This document shows, piece after piece, positions 9,285 through 18,197 of a stretch of DNA of 64,000 nucleotides. The translations under genes were made by a program, and so were the position numbers. The notes beneath the pieces are model-generated. The model saw only the letters and a program-made list of their open reading frames with translations. It made no database searches and had not been told where the DNA came from. The stretch lies in the NCBI RefSeq assembly GCF_029626145.1, contig NZ_JARUBJ010000002.1:6086501-6150500 (forward strand), given 5' to 3'. The DNA is from Micromonospora sp. WMMD961 (GTDB lineage Bacteria; Actinomycetota; Actinomycetes; Mycobacteriales; Micromonosporaceae). How positions within the stretch are numbered: position 1 is the stretch's first letter; every line of letters starts with the position of its first letter.

Positions 9285-10322
9285 TCAGGGCAACACACAG
9301 GTCGGGCTCGGCACCGGCACCGGCTCGCCGACCGCCTCCGGGACGCCGGTGTCGGCGTCGCGCCGGAAGACCCGCACCATGTCCGCCCGCTCGTCGGCGA
9401 CGTAGAGGTGGTCCCCGATCAACGCGAAGTGTCGGGGCCACTCACCACCGGTGTCCACCTCGGCCACCAGCTCGGGCAGGTCCCCCGCGAGGGTGAAGAC
9501 CGCCACCGTCCCCACCCCGCGGTTGCCGACATAGAGAAACCGCCCGTCCGGGGAGACCGCGACCTCCGACGGCTGGACATGACCGGACCGCCCGCTCGCC
9601 TCGACCCGACCGTGCTGGTGCAACGCACCGTCGTCGGTCAGCTCGTACGCGGTGACCGACGCATCCAGCTCACCGACCAGGTAACAGCGCCGTCCGTCCG
9701 GGTGCCGGGCCAGGTGCCGGGGCCCGGTGCCGGGCGTCGTGCGGATCCGCGGCGCGCGGGGCACCAGTCGTCCGCTCGCGCCGTCCAGGTCGTAGCGGTA
9801 GACCGAGTCGGTGCCGAGGTCGACCGCGAAGATCGGCCCTCGACCGGAACCCGGGGAGACCATGTGGGCGTGCGCGTGGTCCTGGCGGTCCGGGTCGGGG
9901 CCGTGCCCCTCGTGCACCACCAGGTCGCTGCGCTCGCCGGGCACGCCCCGCGCGTCCAACGGGAAGACCGCGATGCTGCCGCTGCCGTAGTTGGCCGCCA
10001 GCAGGTGGCCGCCGTCGGGCATCACCGCCAGGTGGCACGGCTCGGCGCCGCCGGTGGAGCGGTTGCCGAGCGGAGCCAGCTCACCCTCCGACCCGACCTG
10101 CCAGGCGCTGATCTCGCCGTCCGTCAACTCGTTGACCGCGTAGAGCACCGGCCGGCTGGGGTGCCGCGCCAGGAAGGAGGGGGACGCGGTGACGGCCACC
10201 GTGCCGAGCGGAGTCAGCGCCCCGGTCGCCGGATCGCGGCGCGCCGCGACGATGCCGCTGCCCCGCCCACCACTCTGGGCGGTGTAACCCCCGATGTGGA
10301 CAACCTCGTCCTGACCACTCAC
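9285..10322 (-). CDS. Lactonase family beta-propeller protein (Pgl-like)
   Basis: 345-residue seven-bladed propeller protein of the 6-phosphogluconolactonase (YbhE-type) family, which hydrolyses sugar lactones. Repeated blade motifs are visible: SPSFLARHPSRPVLYAVNEL, EPCHLAVMPDGGHLLAANYG, GPRHLARHPDGRRCYLVGEL, SEVAVSPDGRFLYVGNRG and PRHFALIGDHLYVADERADM. The conserved DHAHAHMVSPG motif near residue 145 is present. The GTG at 10322 has GGAGGA seven bases upstream and was preferred over the ATG at 10358. No oxidative pentose phosphate genes are adjacent, so the substrate could be another lactone. Confidence 0.85.
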   Translation of the reverse strand: MSGQDEVVHIGGYTAQSGGRGSGIVAARRDPATGALTPLGTVAVTASPSFLARHPSRPVLYAVNELTDGEISAWQVGSEGELAPLGNRSTGGAEPCHLAVMPDGGHLLAANYGSGSIAVFPLDARGVPGERSDLVVHEGHGPDPDRQDHAHAHMVSPGSGRGPIFAVDLGTDSVYRYDLDGASGRLVPRAPRIRTTPGTGPRHLARHPDGRRCYLVGELDASVTAYELTDDGALHQHGRVEASGRSGHVQPSEVAVSPDGRFLYVGNRGVGTVAVFTLAGDLPELVAEVDTGGEWPRHFALIGDHLYVADERADMVRVFRRDADTGVPEAVGEPVPVPSPTCVLP

Positions 10323-10410
10323 GTCCGACTCCTCCGCTGGCGTCCTCCGTTGATCCAACCAGAGGCTGCCCGCGTTGCCCGGCCGTTAACCGCTTTCCGG
10401 CTCCCGGTTC

Positions 10411-11013
10411 TCAGGCCGTCGGCACCGGCTCCCCGCGCTGTCGGGCCACATGCTCGACCAGTGAGATCAACACCATCTTCCCGGACTGCCGGTCCCGGGC
10501 GTCGCAGAGCACCATCGGCACGTCCGGGTCCAGGTCGAGGGCTCGGCGTACGGTCTCCAGGTTGAAACGGCGGGAGTCGTCGAAGCAGTTCACGCCCACC
10601 ACGAACGGGATGCCCCGCTGCTCGAAGTAGTCGATGGAGGGGAAGCAGTCCGCCAGCCGGCGGGTGTCGGCGAGGACCACCGCGCCCAGGGCACCGAAGG
10701 CCAACTCGTCCCAGAGGAACCAGAACCGGTCCTGACCCGGGGTGCCGAACAGGTAGACCTGCAGGTCTTCGTTGATGGTGATCCGGCCGAAGTCCATCGC
10801 CACGGTGGTGGTCGACTTGCCCTCCACCCCGGAGACGTCGTCGGTGCCGATCCCGGCACCGGTCAACACCTCCTCGGTCTGCAACGGACGGACCTCACTC
10901 AGGGCGCTCACCAACGTCGTCTTGCCAGCTCCGAAGCCTCCCGCGATGAGGATCTTCAGCGCCAGCGGGATGGTGGTGCTGGTGCCCACCTGGTCATAGC
11001 GCACGGAGTCCAC
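10411..11013 (-). CDS. Conservon small GTPase (CvnD-like)
   Basis: 200-residue Ras-like GTPase of the conservon system, which in Streptomyces forms a membrane-associated complex with CvnA-C resembling a eukaryotic G-protein receptor unit. Motifs: P-loop GGFGAGKTTLVSAL near residue 19, a switch-II-like FGTPGQDRFWFLWDEL, and a guanine-specificity region VVGVNCFDDS (N-C-F-D instead of N-K-x-D, as in this family). The GTG at 11013 overlaps the preceding gene by 20 bp, indicating translational coupling. It is last in the cvnA-B-C-D order. Confidence 0.93.
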   Translation of the reverse strand: MDSVRYDQVGTSTTIPLALKILIAGGFGAGKTTLVSALSEVRPLQTEEVLTGAGIGTDDVSGVEGKSTTTVAMDFGRITINEDLQVYLFGTPGQDRFWFLWDELAFGALGAVVLADTRRLADCFPSIDYFEQRGIPFVVGVNCFDDSRRFNLETVRRALDLDPDVPMVLCDARDRQSGKMVLISLVEHVARQRGEPVPTA

Positions 11014-11386
11014 TGACCACCGCCTTGAGAATGTCGTCGTCGGGAAGGATGCCGGCGGCCGGCGGCTCGTGCACCGCGACCAGGCCCTCGGCCAGGAGAT
11101 CACCGAGCAGGACCCGGACCACACCGACCGCGAGGTCCAGCTCGGCTGCCAGTTCGGCCACCGACACGGGCCGGCGGGACAACGCGACCAGCCGTCGATG
11201 CTCCGGGAGCAGATGCGGATGACTCGCCGCGTCGACGTCCGAACCGGCCAGTACGAACGCGACCAGGTTGAAACCGTCGACGGCGGAGCGTACCCGTCCT
11301 CCGGTGAGGGTGTACGGGCGCACTACCGGGCCGGCTTCGCCGTCCAGCCACTCGTGCTGCGGCCCGGGCGGTTCAGTCCGCATCAC
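10994..11386 (-). CDS. Conservon DUF742 protein (CvnC-like)
   Basis: 130-residue DUF742 protein. It carries VRPYTLTGGRVR near the start and a helix-turn-helix-like segment PVSVAELAAELDLAVGVVRV in the middle, followed by LLGDLLAEGLVAVHEP. Family members are the third gene of conservons and are thought to link the kinase-like CvnA to the GTPase. The start overlaps the end of the roadblock gene by 14 bp and the end overlaps cvnD by 20 bp, so the block is one operon. The second ATG at 11383 is an equally possible start. Confidence 0.93.
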   Translation of the reverse strand: MMRTEPPGPQHEWLDGEAGPVVRPYTLTGGRVRSAVDGFNLVAFVLAGSDVDAASHPHLLPEHRRLVALSRRPVSVAELAAELDLAVGVVRVLLGDLLAEGLVAVHEPPAAGILPDDDILKAVVSGLRAL

Positions 11387-11795
11387 CGGCTCCCGCCGAC
11401 GAGCGGGCCGGCGCGGAGAGGCTCTCCCCCACTCGGATGACCAACATCGCCATCTCGTACGCGACCAGCCCGATGTCCGCGTCGGCGTCGCTCACCACCG
11501 CCAGGCAGGCACCCTGGCCGGCGGCGGTGACGAAGAGGTACGCCGACTCCATCTCCACCACGGTCTGTCGGACCGGACCGCCGTCCACGTGTCGGCTGGC
11601 GCCCCGGGCCAGGCTGGAGAAGCCGGCGGCGAGCGCACAGAGGTGCTCGGCGTCGGAACGCTCCAAGTCGGCCGAACAGCCGAGCAGCAGGCCGTCGGCG
11701 GAGAGCACCACGGCCTCGCGGGCGGCCGGAACCCGTTGCACCAGCTCGTCGAGCAGCCAGTCGAGGCCAGCGCTCTGCTTCGTCGATTGCCGCAC
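11373..11795 (-). CDS. Conservon roadblock/LC7 protein (CvnB-like)
   Basis: 140-residue roadblock/LC7-fold protein, a family that acts as a GTPase partner or activator. Typical sequence is LDWLLDELVQRVPAAREAVV, LSADGLLLGCSADLER, and the central FSSLARGASRHVDGG stretch. The GTG at 11795 shares one base with the stop codon of the histidine-kinase gene (TAGTG), and its own end overlaps the DUF742 gene. It is cytosolic and expected to bind the adjacent GTPase. Confidence 0.93.
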   Translation of the reverse strand: MRQSTKQSAGLDWLLDELVQRVPAAREAVVLSADGLLLGCSADLERSDAEHLCALAAGFSSLARGASRHVDGGPVRQTVVEMESAYLFVTAAGQGACLAVVSDADADIGLVAYEMAMLVIRVGESLSAPARSSAGAGDAD

Positions 11796-14377
11796 TAGGC
11801 GTCCCTCTCAGTCGCGGTCGGGTGTTCGGGGGTTGTCTTCGGGCCAGCGGGAGCGGCCGGGATCGCCGGACCGGTTGGCGCTGCCGGTGCCGTTCCCGCC
11901 TGCGGTGCCGCTGGCGCTGCCGTCGCTGGCGTTCCTGTCGGCGGGGACGCTGGTGCCGTCCGCGCCGTTCCTGCCGCCGGTGCCGTCGGAGTGATCACGG
12001 TGGCGCGTCCGCGCGCGGTCCCGGCCTGGAGGGCGGCCATCACGCGGCGGACCTCCTCCGGGGATCGGGGTGACGGGGTGTCGTTGACGGCCGACCGGGG
12101 TTGCGCGGTAGGAGTGTGGCGTCGCACCCGGCGCGGCAGGCCGTCCAGCTCGTCGTCGAGCGCCTCCGGGGAGGCCGTCGACTCGGCGTCGCCGTTCCCG
12201 TTCGCCGGCGACGTGTCCGAGGTCGACACTCCGGCCCCCGACCCGGGCAGAGCCGCGACAGCGGCCGAGCCAGACGGAGCCGCGACAGCGGCCGAGCCAG
12301 ACGGAGCCGCGACAGCGGCCGAGCCAGACGGAGCCGCGACAGCGGCCGAGCCGGACGGAGCCGCGACAGCGGACAGGGCGGTCAGCGGGCGGGTGCGGGC
12401 GCGGGGCACGGTGTCCCGCCGCGCCGGGCGGGCCAGCCGTCGGCGGGCGTCGGCCGAGGCGGCATCCAGCGTGGCAGGGTCGGGGCCGGCGGGGGGTTCG
12501 GTGGTGACGAGGTCGGTGGGGACCAGCACCACAGCGGTCACCCCGCCGTCGCCGGAGGGTCGCAGCCGCACCCGCACGTTGTGTCGGGCCGCGAGCCGGG
12601 CCACCACGAACAGGCCGAGTCGTGCGCTCTGCGCCGGGTCGAACTCGGGTGAGCTGGCCAGCCGGGTGTTGGCGGTCTCCAGCGCCGCGACGGACATGCC
12701 CAGCCCCTGGTCGGTGATCTCCAGTGCGTAACCGTTGGCCACCTGTTCCCCGACGACCGTGACACGGGTGTCCGGCGGGGAGAAGGCGGTGGCGTTCTCG
12801 ACCAGCTCGGCGAGCAGGTGGATGATGTCGCCGACCGCCCGGCCCAGCACCCCGGCCGGCTGCACGGCGGCGATGTCCACCCGGTCGTACGCCTCGACCT
12901 CGGAGATCGCGCCGCGGATCAGGTCGACCATCGCGACGGGGTTCCGCCAACCGCGGCCGGGCGCGGAGCCGGCGAGGATGACCAGATCCTCGGCGTGCCG
13001 ACGGAGCCGGGTCGCCAGGTGGTCGACCTGGAACAACTGGGCCAACTCGTCCGGGTCCTCCGCCCGGCGTTCCATCCGGTCCAGTAGGTGTAGTTGGCGA
13101 TGTACCAGGCTCTGGCTGCGTCGGGCGATGTTGAGGAAGACCTCGTTGAGCCCGCGACGCAGGGTGACCTCGTCGACCGCGGCTTGGACGGCGGTGCGCT
13201 GCACCTCGGTGAAGGCGCGCCCGACCTCACCGATCTCGTCGTGGCCGTACTCCAGAGGCGGCGCCTCCCGGGCGACGTCGACCTGCTCACCCCGACGCAG
13301 CCGGGTCACCACGTCCGGCAGACGGTGCTCGGCCAGGTCGAGCGCGGCGGTGCGGACGCCGCTGAGCCGCCGGACCAGTGTGCGACCGACCCGCAACGCC
13401 ACCAGCACCGAGACCACCACCGCGACGAGCCCGAGCACCCCGGCGGCGGCCAGCCGGGCCAGGATCCCGACCGCCATCGGCACCGACCGGTCGGTGAGGT
13501 TGTCGGCCTCGTCCAGCTCGAAGTCGCGGAGCTGCTGCTGGACGGCGTCGTGGCCGGCCTGCCAGGCCGCCGCGTCCACGGGTGGTCGACCCGACCTGTT
13601 GGCCCCGATCAACGCGTCCTGCATGGCACGCACGCTGACGAAGTCCGGGCTTTCGCTCAGCCGCTGGTACGCGGTGCGCCCCGCCTCGGGCAGGTCGGCC
13701 ACCGCGTTGTCGGTGAGCCACCGCTGGTTGCCGATCGTCTGCACGAGCTGGGCGTGCTCACCCGTGGCGAACCGGCCGGCGGTCAGCACACCGGCCAGCA
13801 TGGCGTCGGTCTGGCCGAGCAGCTCTCGGGATCGACCCAACGCGGTCAGCGCCAGAGCCTGCCGGTTGATGGCGGGGTCGTTCAGGTTCGCCATCGCGGA
13901 GAACGCCTGGAAGGCCGCGGTGACCATCCCGCTGTAGAGGCCGATCACCCCCGGGCGGTCCATCATGCGGTCGTCGATGAAGTCCCGCCCGGTCGGCAGC
14001 GCCGACAGGGCGGTGACCAGCCGGTCGACCCGGTCCTCCAGCAGGTCGTCGGCGGCGTCGCGCAACGCCTCCCCGTCGACCCGGCGGCGCAGCTCGGCGA
14101 TCGCCCGATCGGTGCGCTGACGCTGCTCGATCAGCGCCGGCAGTTCGGTGGTCCCGGCGAGCTGCACCACCGAGAGCCGGCGTTCGCGTTGCAGCTCGGT
14201 GACCACGGCCTCGCCGGGACGACCCAGGTCGTACAGCAGCGTGCGCGCGGAGAGCAGGTTCAGCGCGGGACCGAAGGTCAGTGTCGTAGCGAAGATCCAC
14301 AGGGCCAGCAGCGCGGTCACCGGTGCGACGACCAGTGCGGTCAGCTTCGAGCGGATCGGCCAGTCGCGGGTTCTCAT
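11795..14377 (-). CDS. Conservon sensor kinase-like membrane protein (CvnA-like)
   Basis: 860 residues, first gene of the conservon. A first membrane segment lies near residues 14-33, followed by an extracytoplasmic helical sensor domain of the nitrate/sulfonate-sensing type (NIT-like, about 45-295). A second membrane segment lies near 300-325, then HAMP-like sequence and a histidine-kinase ATPase domain with the N box ELVENATAFSPPDTRVTV and the G box ITDQGLGM. The last ~220 residues are Ala/Pro/Ser-rich and disordered, containing four 9-residue repeats. No canonical phospho-acceptor H box was recognised. The ATG at 14377 with GCGAGG upstream was preferred over the open frame reaching 14611. 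Confidence 0.9.
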   Translation of the reverse strand: MRTRDWPIRSKLTALVVAPVTALLALWIFATTLTFGPALNLLSARTLLYDLGRPGEAVVTELQRERRLSVVQLAGTTELPALIEQRQRTDRAIAELRRRVDGEALRDAADDLLEDRVDRLVTALSALPTGRDFIDDRMMDRPGVIGLYSGMVTAAFQAFSAMANLNDPAINRQALALTALGRSRELLGQTDAMLAGVLTAGRFATGEHAQLVQTIGNQRWLTDNAVADLPEAGRTAYQRLSESPDFVSVRAMQDALIGANRSGRPPVDAAAWQAGHDAVQQQLRDFELDEADNLTDRSVPMAVGILARLAAAGVLGLVAVVVSVLVALRVGRTLVRRLSGVRTAALDLAEHRLPDVVTRLRRGEQVDVAREAPPLEYGHDEIGEVGRAFTEVQRTAVQAAVDEVTLRRGLNEVFLNIARRSQSLVHRQLHLLDRMERRAEDPDELAQLFQVDHLATRLRRHAEDLVILAGSAPGRGWRNPVAMVDLIRGAISEVEAYDRVDIAAVQPAGVLGRAVGDIIHLLAELVENATAFSPPDTRVTVVGEQVANGYALEITDQGLGMSVAALETANTRLASSPEFDPAQSARLGLFVVARLAARHNVRVRLRPSGDGGVTAVVLVPTDLVTTEPPAGPDPATLDAASADARRRLARPARRDTVPRARTRPLTALSAVAAPSGSAAVAAPSGSAAVAAPSGSAAVAAPSGSAAVAALPGSGAGVSTSDTSPANGNGDAESTASPEALDDELDGLPRRVRRHTPTAQPRSAVNDTPSPRSPEEVRRVMAALQAGTARGRATVITPTAPAAGTARTAPASPPTGTPATAAPAAPQAGTAPAAPTGPAIPAAPAGPKTTPEHPTATERDA
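12250..12374. repeat. 27-bp tandem repeat inside the CvnA-like gene
   Basis: Four complete copies and one partial copy of a 27-bp unit (12250-12276, 12277-12303, 12304-12330, 12331-12357, partial to 12374). The first copies are identical or differ by one base. The unit encodes a 9-residue Ala/Ser/Gly/Pro repeat in the disordered C-terminal tail, so copy-number change would not shift the frame. Confidence 0.95.
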
Positions 14378-14758
14378 CAGACCTCGCCCGTGCAGGGGTG
14401 GCAGGAGGGGCGCCGGCACCGCCGGGCAACGCGCCGGCCGGGAGCGTGCCCGGCGTCGACGCCGGGCACCGGCGCGGGCGCCTTGGGCAGGATACGTAAT
14501 CAAGGGCCGTCGCACTACCGCCCGTCGCGCCAACATCGACGCTCCGAAAGCTGCGTCCGGTAGCCGGGTGGTCAGCCGGGTTGCTGCCCGCTGGTGCATC
14601 ACCCCCGCCAAAACGCTTTCTGGATCGAGTCAAGTTCAGCGCCGCGGCGGGCTGCGCCCTCCGTTCAGGGCGGGCTGCGCCCCTCGTCAGGAAAGTGTCC
14701 CGGATCGGGATTGGCGATCAGTGTGCGGAGGGAATACCAGATGACGAAGGAGGAGCCC
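14378..14758. other. 381-bp intergenic region between conservon and membrane-protein gene
   Basis: Divergent control region. It holds the 24-bp perfect palindrome at 14446-14469, several overlapping GCCGGGC-type inverted repeats around 14415-14475, and direct repeats of a CGGGCTGCGCCC motif near 14645-14685. The reading frames that cross it have no recognisable protein similarity. Promoters for both flanking genes should lie here, but no convincing -35/-10 pair was identified. Confidence 0.5.
14446..14469. promoter_or_regulatory. 24-bp perfect palindrome upstream of the conservon
   Basis: GTGCCCGGCG-TCGA-CGCCGGGCAC, with no mismatch, 69 bp before the cvnA-like ATG. It could be a repressor site or a hairpin in the 5' leader of the conservon transcript. 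It lacks a T run, so it is not a typical terminator. Confidence 0.4.
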
Positions 14759-15352
14759 ATGTCGCCCACTCAGGTAATCGTCATCGTGCTCGTCGTGCTG
14801 GTGGTCGTCGCGGCGCTGGCCGTGGCCGCCCGGTCACTCAGCCGCCGCCGCGCGCTGCGCTCCCGGTTCGGGCCGGAGTACGACCGGGTGGTGGCCGAGC
14901 AGGACAGCCGGTCCGCCGCGGAGCGCGAGCTGCGTGACCGGGAACGCCGGCACGCCGAACTCTCGCTCACCCCGCTCAGCCCGGAGTCCCGGGCCCACTA
15001 CAGCGCCGCCTGGGAGGAACTCCAGGTCCGCTTCATCGACTCGCCTGGCGAGACGGTGGGCGACGCCGACGAACTGGTCACCCGCCTCATCGAGGAGCAG
15101 GGCTACCCGACCGGGGACTTCTCCGACCAGATCGCCCACCTGTCCGTCGAGCACGCCCGCACGCTGACCAACTACCGGGACGCGCACGACATCCACCTGC
15201 GCAACAACCGGGGCGAGGCGAGCACCGAGGAGCTGCGGCAGGCAGTCGTGCACTACCGGGCGCTCTTCGCCGACCTGCTCGGCGAGGAGCCGCTCGGTCA
15301 CCGTACGCCCGAACAGCGCCACCACCCGGACCACGACGCCACGAGCCGCTGA
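14759..15352 (+). CDS. Membrane-anchored protein of unknown function
   Basis: 197 residues, not assigned to a named family. Residues 4-24 form one strongly hydrophobic membrane segment (VIVIVLVVLVVVAALAVAA) followed by basic residues, so the body should be cytosolic or surface-anchored. The helical domain at about 75-180 contains SAAWEELQVRFIDSPGETV and TEELRQAVVHYRALFADLLG. The next gene carries the same domain at its C-terminus. The ATG at 14759 has an AAGGAGGAG site; an upstream ATG at 14741 has none. Only 11 bp separate it from the next gene, so they form an operon. Confidence 0.8.
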   Translation: MSPTQVIVIVLVVLVVVAALAVAARSLSRRRALRSRFGPEYDRVVAEQDSRSAAERELRDRERRHAELSLTPLSPESRAHYSAAWEELQVRFIDSPGETVGDADELVTRLIEEQGYPTGDFSDQIAHLSVEHARTLTNYRDAHDIHLRNNRGEASTEELRQAVVHYRALFADLLGEEPLGHRTPEQRHHPDHDATSR

Positions 15353-15363
15353 GGAGGCCACCG

Positions 15364-16347
15364 ATGCGCCAGGAAGAGCAGCAGGTGAGCAACGACCACC
15401 CGGAGGCGGTTCGCTCCGCCCCCGTGCCGGTACCCCCGGCCGGAGATCGGGCCGGCCGCTCCGACGTTCCGGAGGACGCCCTCGACGATCGGGGCACCTT
15501 CGACGACCAGAGCACCGACCGAGAGCTGAGCACCGACCGAGAGCTGAGCACCGACCGAGAGCTGAGCACCGAGGGCGAGCGGACGAACGGCACCGAACGA
15601 GATGCCGCGTACGCCCTGGCCGACGACGACGAGCGGGGCGACGACCCGGACCCGGGCCACCGGCGCGACGACCGGTCCACCGACGACGGCGGCTTCCACG
15701 AGCCGGGGCCGCTGCCGACGACGTTCGGCGCCACCACGGTGGCCGATGCGGTGGCAGCGTCCGCGCTGGCCAGCCCGAGCCCGCAGGACCAGCCGGATCC
15801 CCGGGCGGAGCGGACAGCCCAGCCGGGCGACGGCGCCGAGGACGGCGAGCGGGAGGGTCAGCGCGCCGATCCGACCGCCGAGCTGCACCGCCGCGACGCC
15901 GACTCCGACGACGCGAGGCGCGATGCCCCGGTCGACGCGGACGCGGCTGCCTACGGCAGTGCGACACCGGAGATGGTCGACCCGGACGCGGACGGCGAAG
16001 CGGTCCAGACCGAGGACAGCGACACCTCGCTGGAGTCCGCCGGAACCTCACCCCCCGCAGGATCGACCGTCGCGACCGCGGCGGCCACGCTCCTGGACAC
16101 GGACACCGCGCAGGGCTTCCGGGACCGCTGGCGCGACGTGCAGTTGCGTTTCGTCGACGATCCGCACGCGGCGGCCGGCGAGGCGCAGTCGCTCGTGGAG
16201 GAGGCCATCCAGGCTCTCTCCTCGGCGCTCGCCGCGCAGAAGAACACGCTGGGTGGGTGGCAGGACGCCGGCTCCGCCGACACCGAACAACTGCGAATGG
16301 CGGTACGCAACTACCGGGACTTCCTGGACCGCGTACTGGGTCGCTGA
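15364..16347 (+). CDS. Acidic disordered protein with shared C-terminal helical domain
   Basis: 327 residues. Residues 1-240 are rich in Asp, Glu, Arg and Pro and look disordered, with three exact copies of a STDREL repeat near residue 50. The last ~85 residues form a domain with FRDRWRDVQLRFVDDP and TEQLRMAVRNYRDFLDRVLG, clearly related to the domain in the upstream neighbour. The ribosome site GAGGAGG precedes the ATG. No enzyme motif is present. The pair may interact through the common domain, one membrane-bound and one soluble; this is inference. Confidence 0.8.
   Translation: MRQEEQQVSNDHPEAVRSAPVPVPPAGDRAGRSDVPEDALDDRGTFDDQSTDRELSTDRELSTDRELSTEGERTNGTERDAAYALADDDERGDDPDPGHRRDDRSTDDGGFHEPGPLPTTFGATTVADAVAASALASPSPQDQPDPRAERTAQPGDGAEDGEREGQRADPTAELHRRDADSDDARRDAPVDADAAAYGSATPEMVDPDADGEAVQTEDSDTSLESAGTSPPAGSTVATAAATLLDTDTAQGFRDRWRDVQLRFVDDPHAAAGEAQSLVEEAIQALSSALAAQKNTLGGWQDAGSADTEQLRMAVRNYRDFLDRVLGR
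15511..15564. repeat. Three exact 18-bp tandem repeats
   Basis: AGCACCGACCGAGAGCTG occurs three times in a row at 15511, 15529 and 15547 with no mismatch, encoding a six-residue Ser-Thr-Asp-Arg-Glu-Leu repeat in the disordered part of the host protein. Confidence 0.95.
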
Positions 16348-16360
16348 GTCACACGATCAA

Positions 16361-16396
16361 CAGGGGCGCCTCGGCCGTCTGGCCGAGGCGCCCCTG
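16361..16396 (+). terminator. Strong hairpin terminator after the two-gene unit
   Basis: A perfect 16-bp stem, CAGGGGCGCCTCGGCC (16361-16376), pairs with 16381-16396 around a 4-nt loop, 14 bp after the stop codon at 16347. There is no long T run, as is common in actinobacteria. Confidence 0.85.
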
Positions 16397-16523
16397 CGTC
16401 GTGTCAGAGCGCCCGAACGGGGCGGAACCCACCGGATTCGTCTAGCGGGAGTGAAACCGCTCCTCCGGGGTAATAGGGCGCGCGCCGTAAATCGGCGCGG
16501 AGTTCGGGACGAGGAGTGAAGGC

Positions 16524-18182
16524 ATGGACGGCGGCGGTCTCCGGCTCAACATGAACGGGCTGGACTACCTGATTCTCGCGCTGTACTTCGTCACCGTCCT
16601 CGGCGTCGGCTTCGCCGCGCGCCGGGCGATCCGGACCAGCGTCGACTTCTTCCTCTCCGGCCGATCCCTGCCCGCCTGGGTGACCGGTCTCGCCTTCGTC
16701 TCGGCGAACCTGGGCGCTCTGGAGATCATCGGAATGGCCGCGAACGGGGCCCAGTACGGCGTCATGACGCTGCACTACTACTGGATCGGCGCGGTCCCGG
16801 CGATGGTCTTCCTCGGCATCGTGATGATGCCCTTCTACTACGGTTCGAAGGTCCGCAGCGTGCCGGAGTACCTGCGGTTGCGGTTCAACCGGCCCACCCA
16901 CCTGCTGAACGCGCTCAGCTTCGCCGTCGCCCAGGTGTTGATCGCCGGGGTGAACCTCTACGCGCTGGCCCTGGTCATGCAGGCACTACTCGGCTGGCCG
17001 CTCTGGACGGCGGTCGTGGTCGGCGCGGCGATCGTGCTGGCGTACATCACCATCGGCGGTCTGTCCGGCGCGATCTACAACGAGGTGCTCCAGTTCTTCG
17101 TCATCCTGGCCGGTCTCATCCCGGTCACCGTGATCGGTCTGGTCAAGGTCGGCGGGGTGAACGGTCTGATGGACGCGGTACGCGAGTCCAAGCTCGGCGA
17201 GGCCGGCCTGCACGCGTGGCAGGACACCGGCGGGACCGCAAACCCGCTCGGCGCGCAGTGGATCGGCATCGTCTTCGGCCTGGGCTTCGTGCTGTCGTTC
17301 GGCTACTGGACGACGAACTTCGCCGAGGTACAACGCGCCCTCTCGGCGAAGAACATGAGCGCCGCCCGGCGTACGCCGATCATCGCCGCGTACCCGAAGC
17401 TGTTCATTCCGCTGATCACGGTGATTCCCGGTCTGGTGGCCCTGGTCACGGTGAACGGGCTCGGCGCGGAGAGCGGCGACCTGCAGTACAACAACGCGAT
17501 CCCGCTGCTGATGCGCGACCTGCTTCCCAACGGCGTGCTCGGGGTGGCGGTCACCGGCCTGCTCGCCTCGTTCATGGCCGGCATGGCGGCCAACGTGAGC
17601 GGCTTCAACACCGTCTTCACCTACGACATCTGGCAGGCGTACATCCGTCCCGGCCGTTCGGACGACTACTACCTGCGGATCGGCCGGTGGGCGACGGTCG
17701 CCGCGGTGGTCGTCGGGATCGGCACCGCGTTCATCGCGGCCGGGTTCAGCAACATCATGAACTACATCCAGGCGCTCTTCTCGCTGTTCAACGCGCCGCT
17801 GTTCGCCACGTTCATCATCGGCATGTTCTGGAAGCGGATGAGCGCGCTGGCCGGCTTCTGGTCGCTGTTGCTGGGCACCCTGGCGTCGCTGGCGACGTAC
17901 CTGCTCTACAAGGGCGGCGTGATCGACTTCAACTCCGACCTGGAGGAGAGCTTCTGGGGCGCGGGCATCGCGTTCGTCACGGTGGCGATCGTCGCAGCGA
18001 TCCTCACCCCGCTCACCGCGGCGAAGCGCGACGAGGAGCTGCGCGGGCTGGTGTACGGCTTGGGCGGCATCGACCTGAAGGGCGACGTGCTCGCCGGGGA
18101 CGCCGTCTGGTACCGCTCACCGGTGCTGCTCGGTGTGATCGCGGTCGCGCTGGCCGCCCTCTTCTACATCCCGGTCTTCTAG
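16524..18182 (+). CDS. Sodium:solute symporter family transporter (SSS/SLC5)
   Basis: 552-residue integral membrane protein with about 13-14 hydrophobic segments, using the sodium gradient to import a solute. Family features: GRSLPAWVTGLAFVSANLGA with GALEIIGMAANGAQYG near residues 50-80, a RSVPEYLRLRFNRPT loop near 115, GGLSGAIYNEVLQFF near 180, and WTTNFAEVQRALSAKN near 260. The overall pattern is closest to sugar or solute transporters of the SGLT type, but the substrate cannot be read from the sequence. GAGGAG precedes the ATG. A small membrane protein gene follows 15 bp later and is probably co-transcribed. Confidence 0.9.
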   Translation: MDGGGLRLNMNGLDYLILALYFVTVLGVGFAARRAIRTSVDFFLSGRSLPAWVTGLAFVSANLGALEIIGMAANGAQYGVMTLHYYWIGAVPAMVFLGIVMMPFYYGSKVRSVPEYLRLRFNRPTHLLNALSFAVAQVLIAGVNLYALALVMQALLGWPLWTAVVVGAAIVLAYITIGGLSGAIYNEVLQFFVILAGLIPVTVIGLVKVGGVNGLMDAVRESKLGEAGLHAWQDTGGTANPLGAQWIGIVFGLGFVLSFGYWTTNFAEVQRALSAKNMSAARRTPIIAAYPKLFIPLITVIPGLVALVTVNGLGAESGDLQYNNAIPLLMRDLLPNGVLGVAVTGLLASFMAGMAANVSGFNTVFTYDIWQAYIRPGRSDDYYLRIGRWATVAAVVVGIGTAFIAAGFSNIMNYIQALFSLFNAPLFATFIIGMFWKRMSALAGFWSLLLGTLASLATYLLYKGGVIDFNSDLEESFWGAGIAFVTVAIVAAILTPLTAAKRDEELRGLVYGLGGIDLKGDVLAGDAVWYRSPVLLGVIAVALAALFYIPVF

Positions 18183-18197
18183 GAAAGGGTTCGGCAG

